From Meloidogyne chitwoodi (lineage: Eukaryota; Nematoda; Chromadorea; Rhabditida; Meloidogynidae): 64,000 nucleotides of DNA. The translations under genes and the position numbers were made by a program. The notes under the pieces are model-generated. The model had not been told where the DNA came from. It ran no database searches and saw only the letters and a list, made by a program, of their open reading frames with translations. Below, piece after piece: positions 1 through 10,545 of the stretch (positions within the stretch are counted from its first letter, which is position 1; the number at the start of each line of letters is the position of its first letter). The DNA lies in the NCBI GenBank assembly GCA_015183035.1, contig JACZZP010000010.1:1984001-2048000 (forward strand), given 5' to 3'.

Positions 1-186
1 TCTTTTTACTCTCTTAAATTCTTAAAGAATATTTATCCAAACGTACGCGCCAATCGACTTACCATTTTTTGGCATTTAAATAAATTGATTTGCAGGGCAA
101 TTCTTTCATTTAATAAAAAAATTTTTTATTTTCCTCTCCTTTAGAAAGACCTCAAAATATTAAAATTATTTTAAAAGTGTATAAAA

Positions 187-1571
187 ATGAATTTACTTTA
201 CTTTTTTATTTTATTGTTTGTCTTAAACAAACCAATGAATGGAATGAAACGTCGTTTGTTATTTAATTTTAATTAATTTAATTTTTAATAAATTTTATTT
301 TTTTATTAAAATTTTTAATAGTTGTAGACAAAAAAATATTTAAAATAAAATATTTGGTCTAAACTTTCTTTAAGACCATGAATGCTCTTCATCAACTGGA
401 AAAGATAAAGCTCCATCAATTCCATTAGAAAATAAAGTTGAAAATTTTTCTTTTGTTGAAATAACAATTATAGCAGATGTATTGATTAATACTAAAATGG
501 AAACACCTGAGGAATTTAGTGCAAAAACTGTTCTAGAAAAATTTATTAATAATCATAGGATTTTTTATGAATTTGTCAGTACTGTAAAAGGGTTTCATAG
601 AAAATCACCATACAGAAGAATTAACGATAAATTAAATAAGGTAATAAAATATATTATTTATGGAAAAATAGTAAGAAAAAGTTTATGTCATTCTGTGGTG
701 TAGTGGCTAACGCGACCGATTTTAGTTGAGTGGGATGAAGGTTCGTTACCTTGCAGGCGAAAAATTTTATAAAATTATTGCACTTTAAGTTCTACAACGT
801 AATTGATTATTTTATCGAAAAATAGGCACTCAAATTTTGGCACTGAAATTAACGGTGTAGCTCAAATAAAAATTTAAATCAAATTTTTTATTTTTTTAAA
901 AAAGGTTATTGTTTATTACGATGACAATCTAGATGACGAAAAAAATTTTAATAAAAAAGAAAAAAAAATGTTTATTTTCTGGTATTTATTTATTTTTGCT
1001 CGAATGCTTATAAAAACATTTATTTTACAAAATAATATTTTTGAAGTATATTCCCAAATGTTGGCCTCTTCTGGGTAATTTTTTTTTTTTTAATATATAT
1101 AAATAATTTAGACACAAAAATTTAATTTCACGTTATACTCAAGTTTATGAGGAATTGGGAATAAAGGCAAACAATTTTATGGATGAAATAAAACAAATTC
1201 TAAAAAATTATGAAAATGTTAAAGTTGTATACAAAAATCAACCTTTCAGTAAGATATTTAAAATTTTTGAAAAATTTTTTAAATTTTAAGCCTAAACTTT
1301 AACAAAAAGGAATTTTCTTAAGCACTCCAATTTAAAAAACATTTTTTTTAATATAATTTTTTTTAACTCAGTGAATGCTATAATCATTATGACCGCTAAA
1401 GAAGCAGAAAAAAGACTTATAATGTATCCAACAGAATTTGATAACAATTATTTTTATAATGATGATGTAAACATTTATTTGCCTAAAAGTTATCTAACTA
1501 ATGGTAATTTATTTAAAAATAAGAGATTACAGATAGAAGACAGAGAAAGTAATTTTCCAATCAAATTTTAG
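187..1571 (+). CDS. Unrecognised secreted protein, about 278 aa, 5 exons
   Basis: Exons 187-250, 375-640, 905-1074, 1112-1248 and 1372-1571 join in one open frame (phases 1, 0, 2, 1) with GT-AG introns. The start at 187 gives a hydrophobic N-terminus (LLYFFILLFVLN) that reads as a signal peptide, so secretion is inferred. The rest is charged and Lys/Asn-rich; exon 3 carries a second hydrophobic stretch (FIFWYLFIFARM) that could be a membrane segment or a retained intron-like part. I recognise no domain or catalytic motif. Short, secreted and unlike known families is typical of nematode effector candidates, but nothing here proves that. The second intron holds a tRNA-like sequence (691-760), and a foldback element begins 12 bp after the stop codon. 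Moderately sure of the exon chain, unsure of function. Confidence 0.55.
691..760 (+). repeat. tRNA-like sequence in intron 2 of the secreted gene
   Basis: An A-box-like run (TGGTGTAGTGGCTAACG) is followed about 35 bp later by a B-box-like run (GGTTCGTTACC). The two ends do not pair into a convincing acceptor stem, so this is a tRNA-derived element or pseudo-tRNA rather than a sure tRNA gene. It has the same orientation as its host gene. Confidence 0.5.
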
Positions 1572-1582
1572 TTCTCTTTGAG

Positions 1583-2175
1583 CGGTCGGGGTCACCTCAG
1601 TGTTGCCATCTCAGTGTTGCCAGCTCAGTGTTGCCATCTCAGTGTTAGCCAGCTCAGTGTTGAGCCATTTCAGTGTTAGCCATTTCAGTGTTTGGCCAGT
1701 TAATACCAGTACAGAAGTTCCGGCATCTACGAAACGGAATTTTAGTAAAAAAAAAGTAAGAAAAAAATAATAAGAACAAATAATGTTAGTTTCTGATAAA
1801 ATCAAGGTTCCGGGCCCGATCCGGGTCCGATTTCTTATGAGATTTTTAGCCTTAACGGTGACACTGAAATGGCTAACACTGAAATGGCTCAACACTGAGC
1901 TGGCTAACACTGAGATGGCAACACTGAAATGGCAACACTGAGCTGGCCTGTTCCGCTCTTTGAGAAATCGGAAAGGGCCTGTTCAGTTTGCCATTTCAGT
2001 GTTGCCAGTTTAGTGTTGCCATTTCAGTGTTAGCCAGTTCAGTGTCACCATTATGGATAAAAATCTCATAAGAAATCTGGCCCGGATCGGGCCCGGACTT
2101 TGATTTTATCAGAAACTAACTGTACTGGTATTAACTGGCTAACACTGAACTGCAACGCTGAAATGACCCCAACCG
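1583..2175. mobile_element. Foldback element with arrays of a CAGTGTT subterminal repeat
   Basis: The left end starts CGGTCGGGGTCACCTCAG and the right end is its inverted, slightly diverged copy. Inside each end are many copies of a TCAGTGTTGCCA-like unit; they run forward at 1597-1700, inverted at 1858-1945, forward at 1985-2045 and inverted at 2140-2165. Between them a GC-rich block (about 1787-1853) recurs inverted at about 2054-2125. The whole can fold on itself. TTGAG directly flanks both ends (1578-1582 and 2176-2180) and looks like a 5-bp target duplication. There is no coding capacity; the long minus-strand open frame over this stretch is only the repeat array. Non-autonomous DNA element, family not recognised. 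Confidence 0.75.
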
Positions 2176-2286
2176 TTGAGAAATGACCTATTTGAGTCTA
2201 AGCTATTTTAGTTTATATCCAATATTTTCTAATTTTTAAAAAGTTTTTTAAAAGTAATACAAACAACATTTTATTAGAAATAACTC

Positions 2287-2475
2287 ATCGAGCTTAGTCG
2301 AATAAGACAAATTAACTGGATTTGGTTGGATTTGAACAAAGTTATGAACGATTTAATTTAGCTGATTACCGAGGCTGCTCATCAGTTATATTCGCGGAAA
2401 AGAGCTTCCATCTTTTATAACTTTGTTCAAAATTATCCGATAGAGCTGATTTAAGTCTTTTTCGACTCAACTTGA
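2287..2475. mobile_element. Small inverted-repeat element
   Basis: The left arm (AGTCGAATAAGACAAAT... then TTTGAACAAAGTTATGAA) recurs inverted on the right (TTATAACTTTGTTCAAA... then TTTTTCGACTC). The arms are imperfect and surround a short loop. The open frame on the minus strand is a by-product of the repeat. A MITE-like element is the best reading. Confidence 0.5.
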
Positions 2476-2615
2476 TGTGATCTTTCAAATGAACTATCAT
2501 TTGTAATAATAATTTAAAAAAATTTTTTTTTAAATTAAAAAAATTGGATACAAACTGCATAAATTACCTCAACTTTTTTAATTAATTTTTTAAAATTTAT
2601 TTTTAAGTAATAAAT

Positions 2616-3075
2616 ATGGAATTTACAACTGAAGAGTGTTCTTATATAGTTAATAATAGATTAAAGAATTTAAAAGATTTATATAACAATCGGACTTTAG
2701 AAATAAAAGTAAAAATTTCAAATTTATATTTTCAATATTTGCTTGAACAAAATCAAAGAGATATATTTATTACCACAATAAATGAACAAATTCATAATAA
2801 TTTAATGAATCGAGTTTGTTTAAAATTTAAAAATATATTTAAGTCAGGACTCTAATGACAATATTTAAAAAAAAATTCCCAAATTTTCTATATTTAATTT
2901 TTTCAAAATGTTTCAATAAATTAAAGTCATTTTAATATTTTTTAAGTTATTTGGAAAATGTCAATACATGAATATTCAATATGAAGGACAAAGTAGTGGG
3001 CAAAGAGGACAGGCCTTGGGATATAATGAAGAACAAGAAGAAAAGAATAAATTTTACAACTTTTTTGAAAGATAA
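2616..3075 (+). CDS. Small unrecognised protein, about 108 aa, 2 exons
   Basis: Exon 2616-2813 reads MEFTTEECSYIVNNRLKNLK and onward. A GTTTGT donor after codon 66 joins in phase 0 to exon 2947-3075, which ends EKNKFYNFFER plus stop. Without splicing the first frame ends at 2855 (79 aa). The protein is Asn/Lys/Glu-rich, with a helical-looking N-terminal half and a Gly/Gln-rich patch (YEGQSSGQRGQALGY) in exon 2. There is no signal peptide and no domain that I know. It ends about 320 bp from the tail of the convergent Pax gene. It could be a genuine small gene or a fragment of something longer. Confidence 0.4.
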
Positions 3076-3395
3076 TTTATTTAAAATTTTTTCTTATTTA
3101 AATTTATGATTTTATTTTAAATTGGGATAATTTATTTTAAATTTTTATTAATTTATTCAATCTTTTTAGTAGTATAAAAGCATTTGTTAAACTGAAAAAA
3201 AAGAATTCAGGAAAGGATTTTCGATATTTTAATAATAAAAAATCTAATCCAACAAAAAAAAATTGTTGGGCACTGAAAAATTGTGTTTTTACTTTAAATT
3301 TTTGTAGAAAATTGAGATTTTACAATTCTTTTTAATTGTACTGAAAACAAATTAAGAGACTCAAATGTCCTAAAATTAACAAAAATTAATTAATT

Positions 3396-4861
3396 TTAAA
3401 GATATGGTCTAAACATTTTTTGTTTTTTTAAAGAAAATAAATTATTATTAATTATTTCTTCATTCTTTTTATTACTATAAAAGCCTTCTTCTTCTTCTTT
3501 TTCTTTTTTATTTTCTTCACTAATATTATTTTTTAATAAATTATTTTTATTATTTTTTTGTTCATTAATTAATTGTTGTCTTCTTTTAATTAATATTTGT
3601 TGTTGTTGTAATATTGTTGTAGCAATTATATTATTTAATAAAAATGTTGAGGAAGGAAGTAATGAAGAAATAAGTAGAGGAGAGGGATAAGGCAATAATG
3701 TTAGAGGAGAAATTAATGAATTTATTGGTATATTATTATTTGTTGAGGTAAATGATGATGATATTTGATTACTAAAATTTTGTTTTTATTTTATTTTAAT
3801 TTTGTGAGAGACTCTAATTTCCTCAAATTTGTTAAATCTTATTTTTCGTAATTTTCTATTTAATTTATTAATTAAAAATTTAAAAAATATTAATAAATAC
3901 CAATTTAAAGAAGGTAAAAAAGGTTGTAGTTGAACAACATTTTTATTGTTTTCATGATTATTTTCTTGATTTCTTAATGTCTAAAAATTAAAAATTTTAA
4001 AAAAGAAATTAATTTAATTATTTTTAGATCATTCAGACTTTTTATTAGAGAGGGGGACCTTTTTTTTAATTAAAAAATGTTACAATTTGTTTTTGTTGTT
4101 TTTCTATTAAATTCCTTCGATTAAATTGTCTTAAATTATTTAAATTAAATTTTATTGAATTAAAATTAGATGAAGAAGAAGAAAAATATTTTTTTGAAGA
4201 AGAAGAAGAAGGAATTAAATTTGAAATTTTATTTATTTGACAATTATTATTTTTTGATTGTGCAATAATAATATTATTTAATTCTTCTGCTGCTCTTTCT
4301 GCTACACGAGTTCTTAAACTTTAAAATTTAAAAAATTATAATTAAATTTTAAAATAACTTACATTCGGTTAATTGAACTTATACTGGGAGGTTGTTGACA
4401 AACTTCTAAAAAAATAAAATTGGACATGTTCTCTTAATTAATAAAAATTTTAATTAAAAAAATGCTTTATTCTGAAGGTAAAATTAATTTGACCCTAACA
4501 GGCATCGAACCCACACCTTCCCAACTATAGGCAATCTCACAACCGACTGCGCCACAACTCACCCTAACTTAATGTTTTTATTTCCACCTATCTATTAACT
4601 ATTTTCTTTTAATTTTATTCTTTTTTAACCTTCTGCCAATAATCTTTCTCTAATTTCCCATGCAAAAATTGTTGGATTTTCTCTCTTATAAGCCTCAATT
4701 TTTGCAACAACTACAGGTGTTGCTACTTTTGGTTTAGTTTTAAATTTTCCTTTAATTGTTGTTTGTTTCCAATTATTTTTTATTAAATTTTTATTTTTTG
4801 TTAGATTATTAGTTGATTTTGATTGTATTAAATTATTAGATGATTGAGTTAAATTATTCAT
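3396..4861 (-). CDS. eyg-1: Pax protein of the Eyegone type, RED subdomain only, about 321 aa
   Basis: Minus-strand exons 4861-4630, 4405-4363, 4318-4084, 3980-3901 and 3771-3396 join in frame (phases 1, 2, 0, 2). Residues about 41-105 are the C-terminal (RED) half of a paired domain: [20 protein letters not shown], then [14 protein letters not shown], then [20 protein letters not shown]. The AERAAEE run after the domain is the Eyegone/Twin-of-Eyegone signature, not Pax2/5/8. The N-terminal PAI half is absent: an in-frame stop lies just upstream of the chosen ATG, and a TTTTAAG acceptor 17 bp before the ATG suggests the mRNA 5' end is made there, possibly by trans-splicing. Eyegone proteins normally carry a homeodomain after RED; here the C-terminus is Ser-, Gln- and Asn-rich low complexity with no homeodomain before the stop. 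Expected role: nuclear DNA-binding regulator. The family call is strong; the exact paralogue is less sure. Confidence 0.8.
4491..4566 (-). repeat. tRNA-like sequence in intron 1 of the Pax gene
   Basis: On the minus strand a TTGTGGCGCAGTCGGTTG A-box-like run is followed by a GTGGGTTCGATGCC B-box-like run, with a Ser/Leu-like long middle. Acceptor-stem pairing is poor. Same orientation as the host gene. Confidence 0.5.
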
Positions 4862-6186
4862 TTTAATTTAATATATTGCTTAAAATTTAGATAAAATTGA
4901 TTATTATAAATCTAACCATTTCTTTAATTTATAAATTGAAAAATTGGAATTAAAATTTAAGGTAATGCTGATAAAAATATTGGGATCATTCAGTGCCATA
5001 ACTTGTAAAAGAGTGATTGGACATGATCGGTCCTGTTAAAAAAAAGAATCTGTACATCCAGGGCTTTCGAATGAAAAAAGAATTATTCGATTTATTTAAA
5101 AGAGAAAATAGTTATGAGCCAAAATTGTTTGGCACTGAACTGTCCTAATCTTTCAAACAAAAATTATAATAAAAAATATAATTTAAAATAAATAAAATAA
5201 TTCAAAAGAATATTGTATATTTTTACGCATCTTTAAAAAATGTTTTTTAAAAGAAATTGTACGCCCAGATTGACTAAAAAATAAGGCACACTTGTGCGCC
5301 TTAAAAAAGGGATTAAAAGATTGACCTTTTTTAGAATAATTTTTCGGCTTTTTTTGTAAAAAATATGCAAATTATTTAATATTTAGCGCCATTCCTGTGC
5401 ACAAAAAATTTTAAGAAAAAATTAAAAAATTCAAATATATTATGATTTTTATATAATATTTGAAATTTTTAATAATAAATTACTGTATTTGAATAGATAT
5501 TGTCTTCAAAAATTAAATATACAAAATTAAATATAAAGTAAAGCATTCTAACATTGAAACAAGGTCAAACAGAGAGGAATTGGTGAAATTAACTGTTCTG
5601 GCACTGAACTGTCCTGGACCCTTTACTTAACGGATTTTATTTCCAATTTATTTTGAATATTTTCAAATTGTTAAGGCTTATTATAATTATTTTTTAATAT
5701 TGAAATAACTTGGTATTAAATTAATAATAAATTAAAAAGAAAAAACAAGCACCTATTTAATTAAATTATAAGCTTAAAAAATTCAAAAAAAAATCAGAAA
5801 ATTAAAAAAATTAGAAGGAAAATATTTTTGTCCTTTTTACCTTTTTCTGACTTTTAATTAAAATAATATAATTATAAAAATAAAATAAAAAATATTATTA
5901 TTATTAATAAAATCTTCCTTTAAGCCAACACACTTAAAATTCTCCTTTATTTTATTTGACCGCCCATTTACACATTTTTTCTTGAATTTTTGCGTTTAAC
6001 CATCTTTTAAGCCTTTTTATCTTATTTCTCGAATGTATTAATACTTTTGTATTTTTTTGTCTTTTTGACTTTTCGCTTTGCTTGTCAACACTTGTCAAGT
6101 GGCTAAAAGGTGTGTTGTGTCTTTGATGTTTCTCGGCCTGTAGAAATTTGCTTAATATATCTTTCTTTTATTTTTTGGTATCATTA

Positions 6187-6380
6187 GATAGAAAAATTAA
6201 TTTACTACAAAATATCTGAAAATCAGAATTTTTGGATTATTAACAAAAAAGTTGAGGCAAAAAAGAACCAAAAGTCTTACTTTAACCATTATAATTTCTG
6301 TTTTTTAACCAGAACTTTATTTTAAAAAATTCAAAAATTCTGATTTTTTAAATTTCTGTAGTAAATTTAATTCTCTATTC
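6187..6380. mobile_element. MITE-like inverted repeat with AATCAGAATTTTT arms
   Basis: About 45 bp on the left (AATTTACTACAAAATATC then AAAATCAGAATTTTTGG) is repeated inverted on the right (AAATTCTGATTTTTTAAA-like, then CTGTAGTAAATTTAATTC). The arm contains AATCAGAATTTTT, the same core as the minisatellites between 25 and 47 kb. Confidence 0.55.
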
Positions 6381-7321
6381 AAAAATATAAAAATCTTTCC
6401 AAACAGTCCATTCATTCTTGAGTTATAAAGCCAGACTCAAATGTAACTCTTATCTTGTCAAGTAGTTAAAAGTCCTATTCTGACTGAACAAAATCCCCCA
6501 AAAATCATTATTTAAAGATGTTATACTACAAAAGTGTTAATATTTTCTAATAAAAGAAGAAAAAATAATATATAGTAATTTTAGTAGAATTCAAGTGGAA
6601 TTGAACATTAAAGGTAATTTGAGAATATTTTTAATATTTAGTTATTGTTTGTAGAAGAAAAAATTGAGTAAAAATATAAAAAGAATATTACGGTAACTAA
6701 TTTATTTAAAAATTATATTAAATTATTAAAAAAAGGACATTTCAGCACCAAAATTTAAGTGTGTGAAGACATTTATTTTTTGAGGACGTTTCATTACAAA
6801 CTTTTGAATGTGAGAAAAAATAATTTTTTAGAGGACGTTTCAGTGCCAACTTTTGAGTGTATGAACAAATTTATTTTTTGATAATTTCTAAACCTTTACT
6901 GACTAAAACTGTCCTTTTTATCATTTTTCAAGTCACTAAATCTATCCTATTAAAATTATAAAATTAAAAAAAGTCAAAATTTAAATTTTCTTCTGTTAAA
7001 TAAATATAAATTATTTAATTTTTAAAAAAATTTTCTCATTTATTTCACATAAAAAATAATATTTTTTTTATTTATTTCTAATCTTTTCACAGTTTCTTAT
7101 ACAAATATAAAAATTTTTTTACCTTAGAAAGCTTTTTTTTTAAAAAAAGAAACTGTCATGCATTTTAATCAATAAATAACGGCTAGAATTAAACAAAAGG
7201 CTTTATAAAATGATTTAAAAAAATAAAAGTTTGTATTTTTTATCATTTTGTATTTTTTAAATATTTTTAGTTAATGTTTTCAAAATTAAAATAGAGAAAA
7301 GGACAGTCATCGTTTCTGCTT

Positions 7322-7656
7322 AGTGGACGTTTCGATGCGAGCTTATAAAATTCCCAATTTTTAATTTATAATTATAAAATTTGGTAGAAAAATCAACAAC
7401 GATGTTTTCTAGCTGTCCTAAAATTTTCAGAATTTTTGGAAAAGTATTTTAAAAGTTATGGGCAAAAATATCAAAACACTCAATATAAGATTACAAAAAT
7501 TCAGACATTTTTAATTATAACTTTTTGTAAACTTAACCAAAAATTCTGAAATTTTTTCTGATAATAGATAATACTATATTTAATATCTATACAAAATTTT
7601 ATACCTCTAGCTCTTAAATTGACAATTTTATAAGCTCGCGCCGTAACGTCCCCTTT
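7322..7656. mobile_element. MITE-like foldback with GGACGTTTCGRYGCGAGC ends
   Basis: The left end, GGACGTTTCGATGCGAGC followed by TTATAAAATT, is matched on the right by the inverted AATTTTATAAGCTCGCGCC then GTAACGTCC. The interior is non-coding. The end sequence belongs to a family seen at several other sites in the window. Confidence 0.6.
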
Positions 7657-8576
7657 TACAAAAAAATCCCTTTTCTTTCTTAAACTTTTTAATTAAATAA
7701 ATAATTAAAAAAAATTAATTAAGGAAAGAAAAAAGAACATTTTTAATTAATTAATACATTTCTTTTAATAATTTTTCATCTTCTTTTTCTGCATTTTCTG
7801 CCTATTTATACACGTTTGGGAGAAATGTTTCACTTTCATTTCTTCTAAATATTTTTCCTTTTTATCTAAAAATCATTTAATTTTTATTTCTTGATTTTTG
7901 CTGTCGTGGCTTTTCCAAAAAATAAAAAAAAATAAAATTAAAATTTAAAATAAATTTTCTAATAAAAGTACCGGGTACTTTTATTTCTCAAAGAGTATGT
8001 GCTTCTATTAGAGAGACCTTTTTTTAATTAAAAATTTATTTTTATTTTTTACCCCTTTTTTTAATTTATTTTTTTATAACTTTTTTTATCATTGCCAAGG
8101 AAACACAAATTTTCCCCTTGTTTATAAGGTTTTTTTATTAAAAATAATTTACTTTTTTCATTTTTTATGTTTATAAATTTTTTAAATTATACGTTAGCTT
8201 CAAGGTGTCATTATAACCGTATAAAGTCGAAAAAAAATTTTCCCTCTTAAAATAAGACCGAAAAAACGATAATCTGTTTATAGTGTCACCTAAGGTATTT
8301 TCTCTTTAAATTACTCTATAAACTGAATTTTTTTAATTTTTTTATTTTTATTTAATTTCTCCAATTATTTATTTAATATTTTATCTAAAAATATTTTATC
8401 TATAATTATTATAAAAATTCTTTTACCTTTTTTAGTGTTCTTCTTTTAATAATTCTCATTATTTTATTTATTTTTAAATCAATAAAATTCAAAAACACTT
8501 AAAAAATATTTAAAATAAAATTTTTAATTTAGTTAAATAGATTAATATTTAATTAATTAATTTTATTAAATTAATT

Positions 8577-9788
8577 ATGGCAGTGAATGTACAAAGATTT
8601 GTTTCTTTACCCAATGCATTAAAACCTCTTATTTGGGTATTTTTTTAATTTTAATATTTTAAATAATTAAATAATTATTTTATAAAATTATTTTAATTTA
8701 ATTTTATTCTTTTTCTTAGCTCCTTACACTTCTTTCAATTTTATTGTCAGCATCGGCACCAATGAAAGAAACTCCTAGTGGAATGTGGTTCTTTTGGCTT
8801 ACTTCTATTTTACAATTGGTTTTAAATAATTTTTAAAAATAAAAGAAAAATTCTAAAAAATATAACGAAAATTTTGAAAAATAAAAAAAAATTTTTACAA
8901 ATAAAAGAAAAATTTTCTAGGCTTTTGGCAAAATTTATAAAAAATAACGCAAAAATAAAATGATGCCTTTTAATAAAATTAGAAAAGAAAATACCTAAAT
9001 ATCTTTTAATCTCGTTGTCACTCTTTGGTTAAGTCGGTAGTGTTTCCCCCTTTCTTCCAATATGTTAAGGTTCGATACCTATTGAAAATATTTATTTTTC
9101 CAAGCTAAAAAATAATGTTTTTTTAATTTTAAAAATTTAAAAAATTAAATAAAATTTTTTTACAGATATTTATGACTAGTGTTTGTGTTCTTTTCGTTTA
9201 TGAATCGGAATCTTTTCTTTCTTGTGGTAGAGATAGTGGATGGCCTGTTGTGGTGATTTTTTTTTTTATTTTTTAAAAATTAATTTTCAAAAATATATTT
9301 AAAAATAGGAAATGTCTTATTCCGGCGTTTGTACATTATGCAGTTTTATTAATGTTTTTATTTTGGCTGGGGCACATAAACACGAGGCAAACACTGCAAA
9401 CAGTTGTTTGGTTGCCGCGGTAAATATTTTTACTTTTTAATAATTTTTAATTAAATATCAGAGTCAATTAGAATATTTTAATATTATTATTTTTGATTAT
9501 TTATTAAAAATATTTATTTTAAAAAATTCATGTCTAAACAATATTTTTAAAAAAATTTCAAGGACGCGGGTTCGAACCCTCCCAGTGGTTTAACATTTTT
9601 TTATCAAACAAAAAAATTAAAAAAAACATTTTCTTAAGTTCACAGCACTTTTTATGTGCATTTTATATGCCATTGGTGGTTTAATGATGTTTCGTATATG
9701 GCGTGGTTTTGTAAAATCTGGTGGTAATCAAAATCCAACGCCAAATGTGCAAACTGGGAATATTGGAAGTATGCATCCTGGCGTTTAA
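8577..9788 (+). CDS. Four-TM MARVEL-domain-like membrane protein, 168 aa, 5 exons
   Basis: Exons 8577-8636, 8720-8818, 9166-9252, 9309-9419 and 9639-9788 are all phase 0 and give 168 residues. The topology is four membrane segments: about residues 18-35 (LIWLLTLLSILLSA), 45-72 (MWFFWLTSILQLIF and onward), 85-105 (YSGVCTLCSFINVFILAG) and 117-140 (CLVAAFTALFMCILYAIGG), with short soluble ends and a cysteine in the first long loop (ESFLSCGRDSGW). This size and layout fit the MARVEL fold of vesicle-trafficking and junction proteins. The identification rests on topology, not on a residue signature. Two introns carry tRNA-like sequences (9012-9085, 9561-9590). The ATG follows AT-rich DNA with no upstream in-frame extension. 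Confidence 0.7.
9012..9085 (+). repeat. tRNA-like sequence in intron 2 of the MARVEL-like gene
   Basis: TTTGGTTAAGTCGGTAGTG (A-box-like) is followed by AAGGTTCGATACC (B-box-like) at tRNA spacing. There is no good acceptor stem. Sense to the host gene. Confidence 0.5.
9561..9590. repeat. Isolated B-box-like fragment in intron 4 of the MARVEL-like gene
   Basis: GCGGGTTCGAACCCTCCC is a near-perfect tRNA T-arm, but no A-box lies at the expected distance on either side. Because GGGTTCGAACCC is palindromic its orientation cannot be read. Confidence 0.4.
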
Positions 9789-10545
9789 TTATTTTAAAAA
9801 AGAGAGAATTTGAATGAAAATAATGACAGAAAATTGTTTTTCAATTTTTATTTACTTAAAAAAATATATTCCCCAAATTAAATATTTTACACTTTTTTTG
9901 AAACATTTTTTGAAATGACCGGTTTTTCAACTTTTAAAAAAAATTATTATTTTTATCTATTTTATGTCAAATTAATTATTTTTAATTTTATAAAAATATT
10001 TTCAAGTTTATTTTTTGACTGTTAAAAAATTCTTCCAATTTTTTAAATTAAAAGATAATAATTAATTGTGTCAGTTAATATAGCTAGTGATTAAATGCAA
10101 AAAATGGCTAGTCAAAAAGCAACTACTATCTATAATGCGAGACTTTTAAAATGAGAGAAAAAAGGGAATGTCCTTTAAAAATTTAAAAAAATCACAAAGT
10201 CTTACAACCACTTCAAAGAGAAGTTGTGTTTTGATTTAATATTGCCAAATTAAATACTTCGCTCTACCATCCCCTCTCTATATTAGTCTATCTATATTAA
10301 AATTTTCTAAAAATCGATTAAAAAATTTAAAATAAAATTTAAATTTAATTAAAAAATTTTATTTAAAAATTAATTTATTTTTAAAACAATTATTTTTAAA
10401 AATTTAATAATAATCTCATGTAATACTGCAATATAAAAGCAGATATATGTAAACTATATACTTACTAAAATTAAAAAAAATTTTTTTATTAATAATTATT
10501 AAAAATATTATATCTAAATAAGCAATTAAAATAAATATAAAATAA
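9789..10545. other. Convergent intergenic region
   Basis: 3' flanks of the MARVEL-like and RING genes. AT-rich; I see no exon, RNA gene or clear repeat. Confidence 0.4.

Larger units (their letters stand above)
4862..8576. other. Gene-free stretch with inverted-repeat elements
   Basis: I find no coding exon. Contents: a diverged CAGTGCC-ended element at about 4985-5155 (inner and outer CAGTGCCA/TGGCACTGA inverted), another CAGTGCC/GGCACTGAA patch near 5590-5615, an inverted-repeat element at 6187-6380, GACGTTTCAGTGCC copies at 6740-6860, a second foldback at 7322-7656, and a weak inverted pair (AAGGTGTCATTATAACC / TTTATAGTGTCACC) at about 8196-8295. The remainder is AT-rich simple sequence. 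Part of it should be the promoter of the MARVEL-like gene at 8577. Confidence 0.5.

Noticed and set aside
1611..1910. 99-aa open frame on the minus strand
   Set aside because: It lies wholly inside the CAGTGTT foldback element; the repeated HFSVSHFSV and TLKWLTLKWL peptides are the translated DNA repeats.
2366..2560. 64-aa open frame on the minus strand
   Set aside because: Covers one arm of an inverted-repeat element, with no domain and a poly-Lys/Phe low-complexity start.
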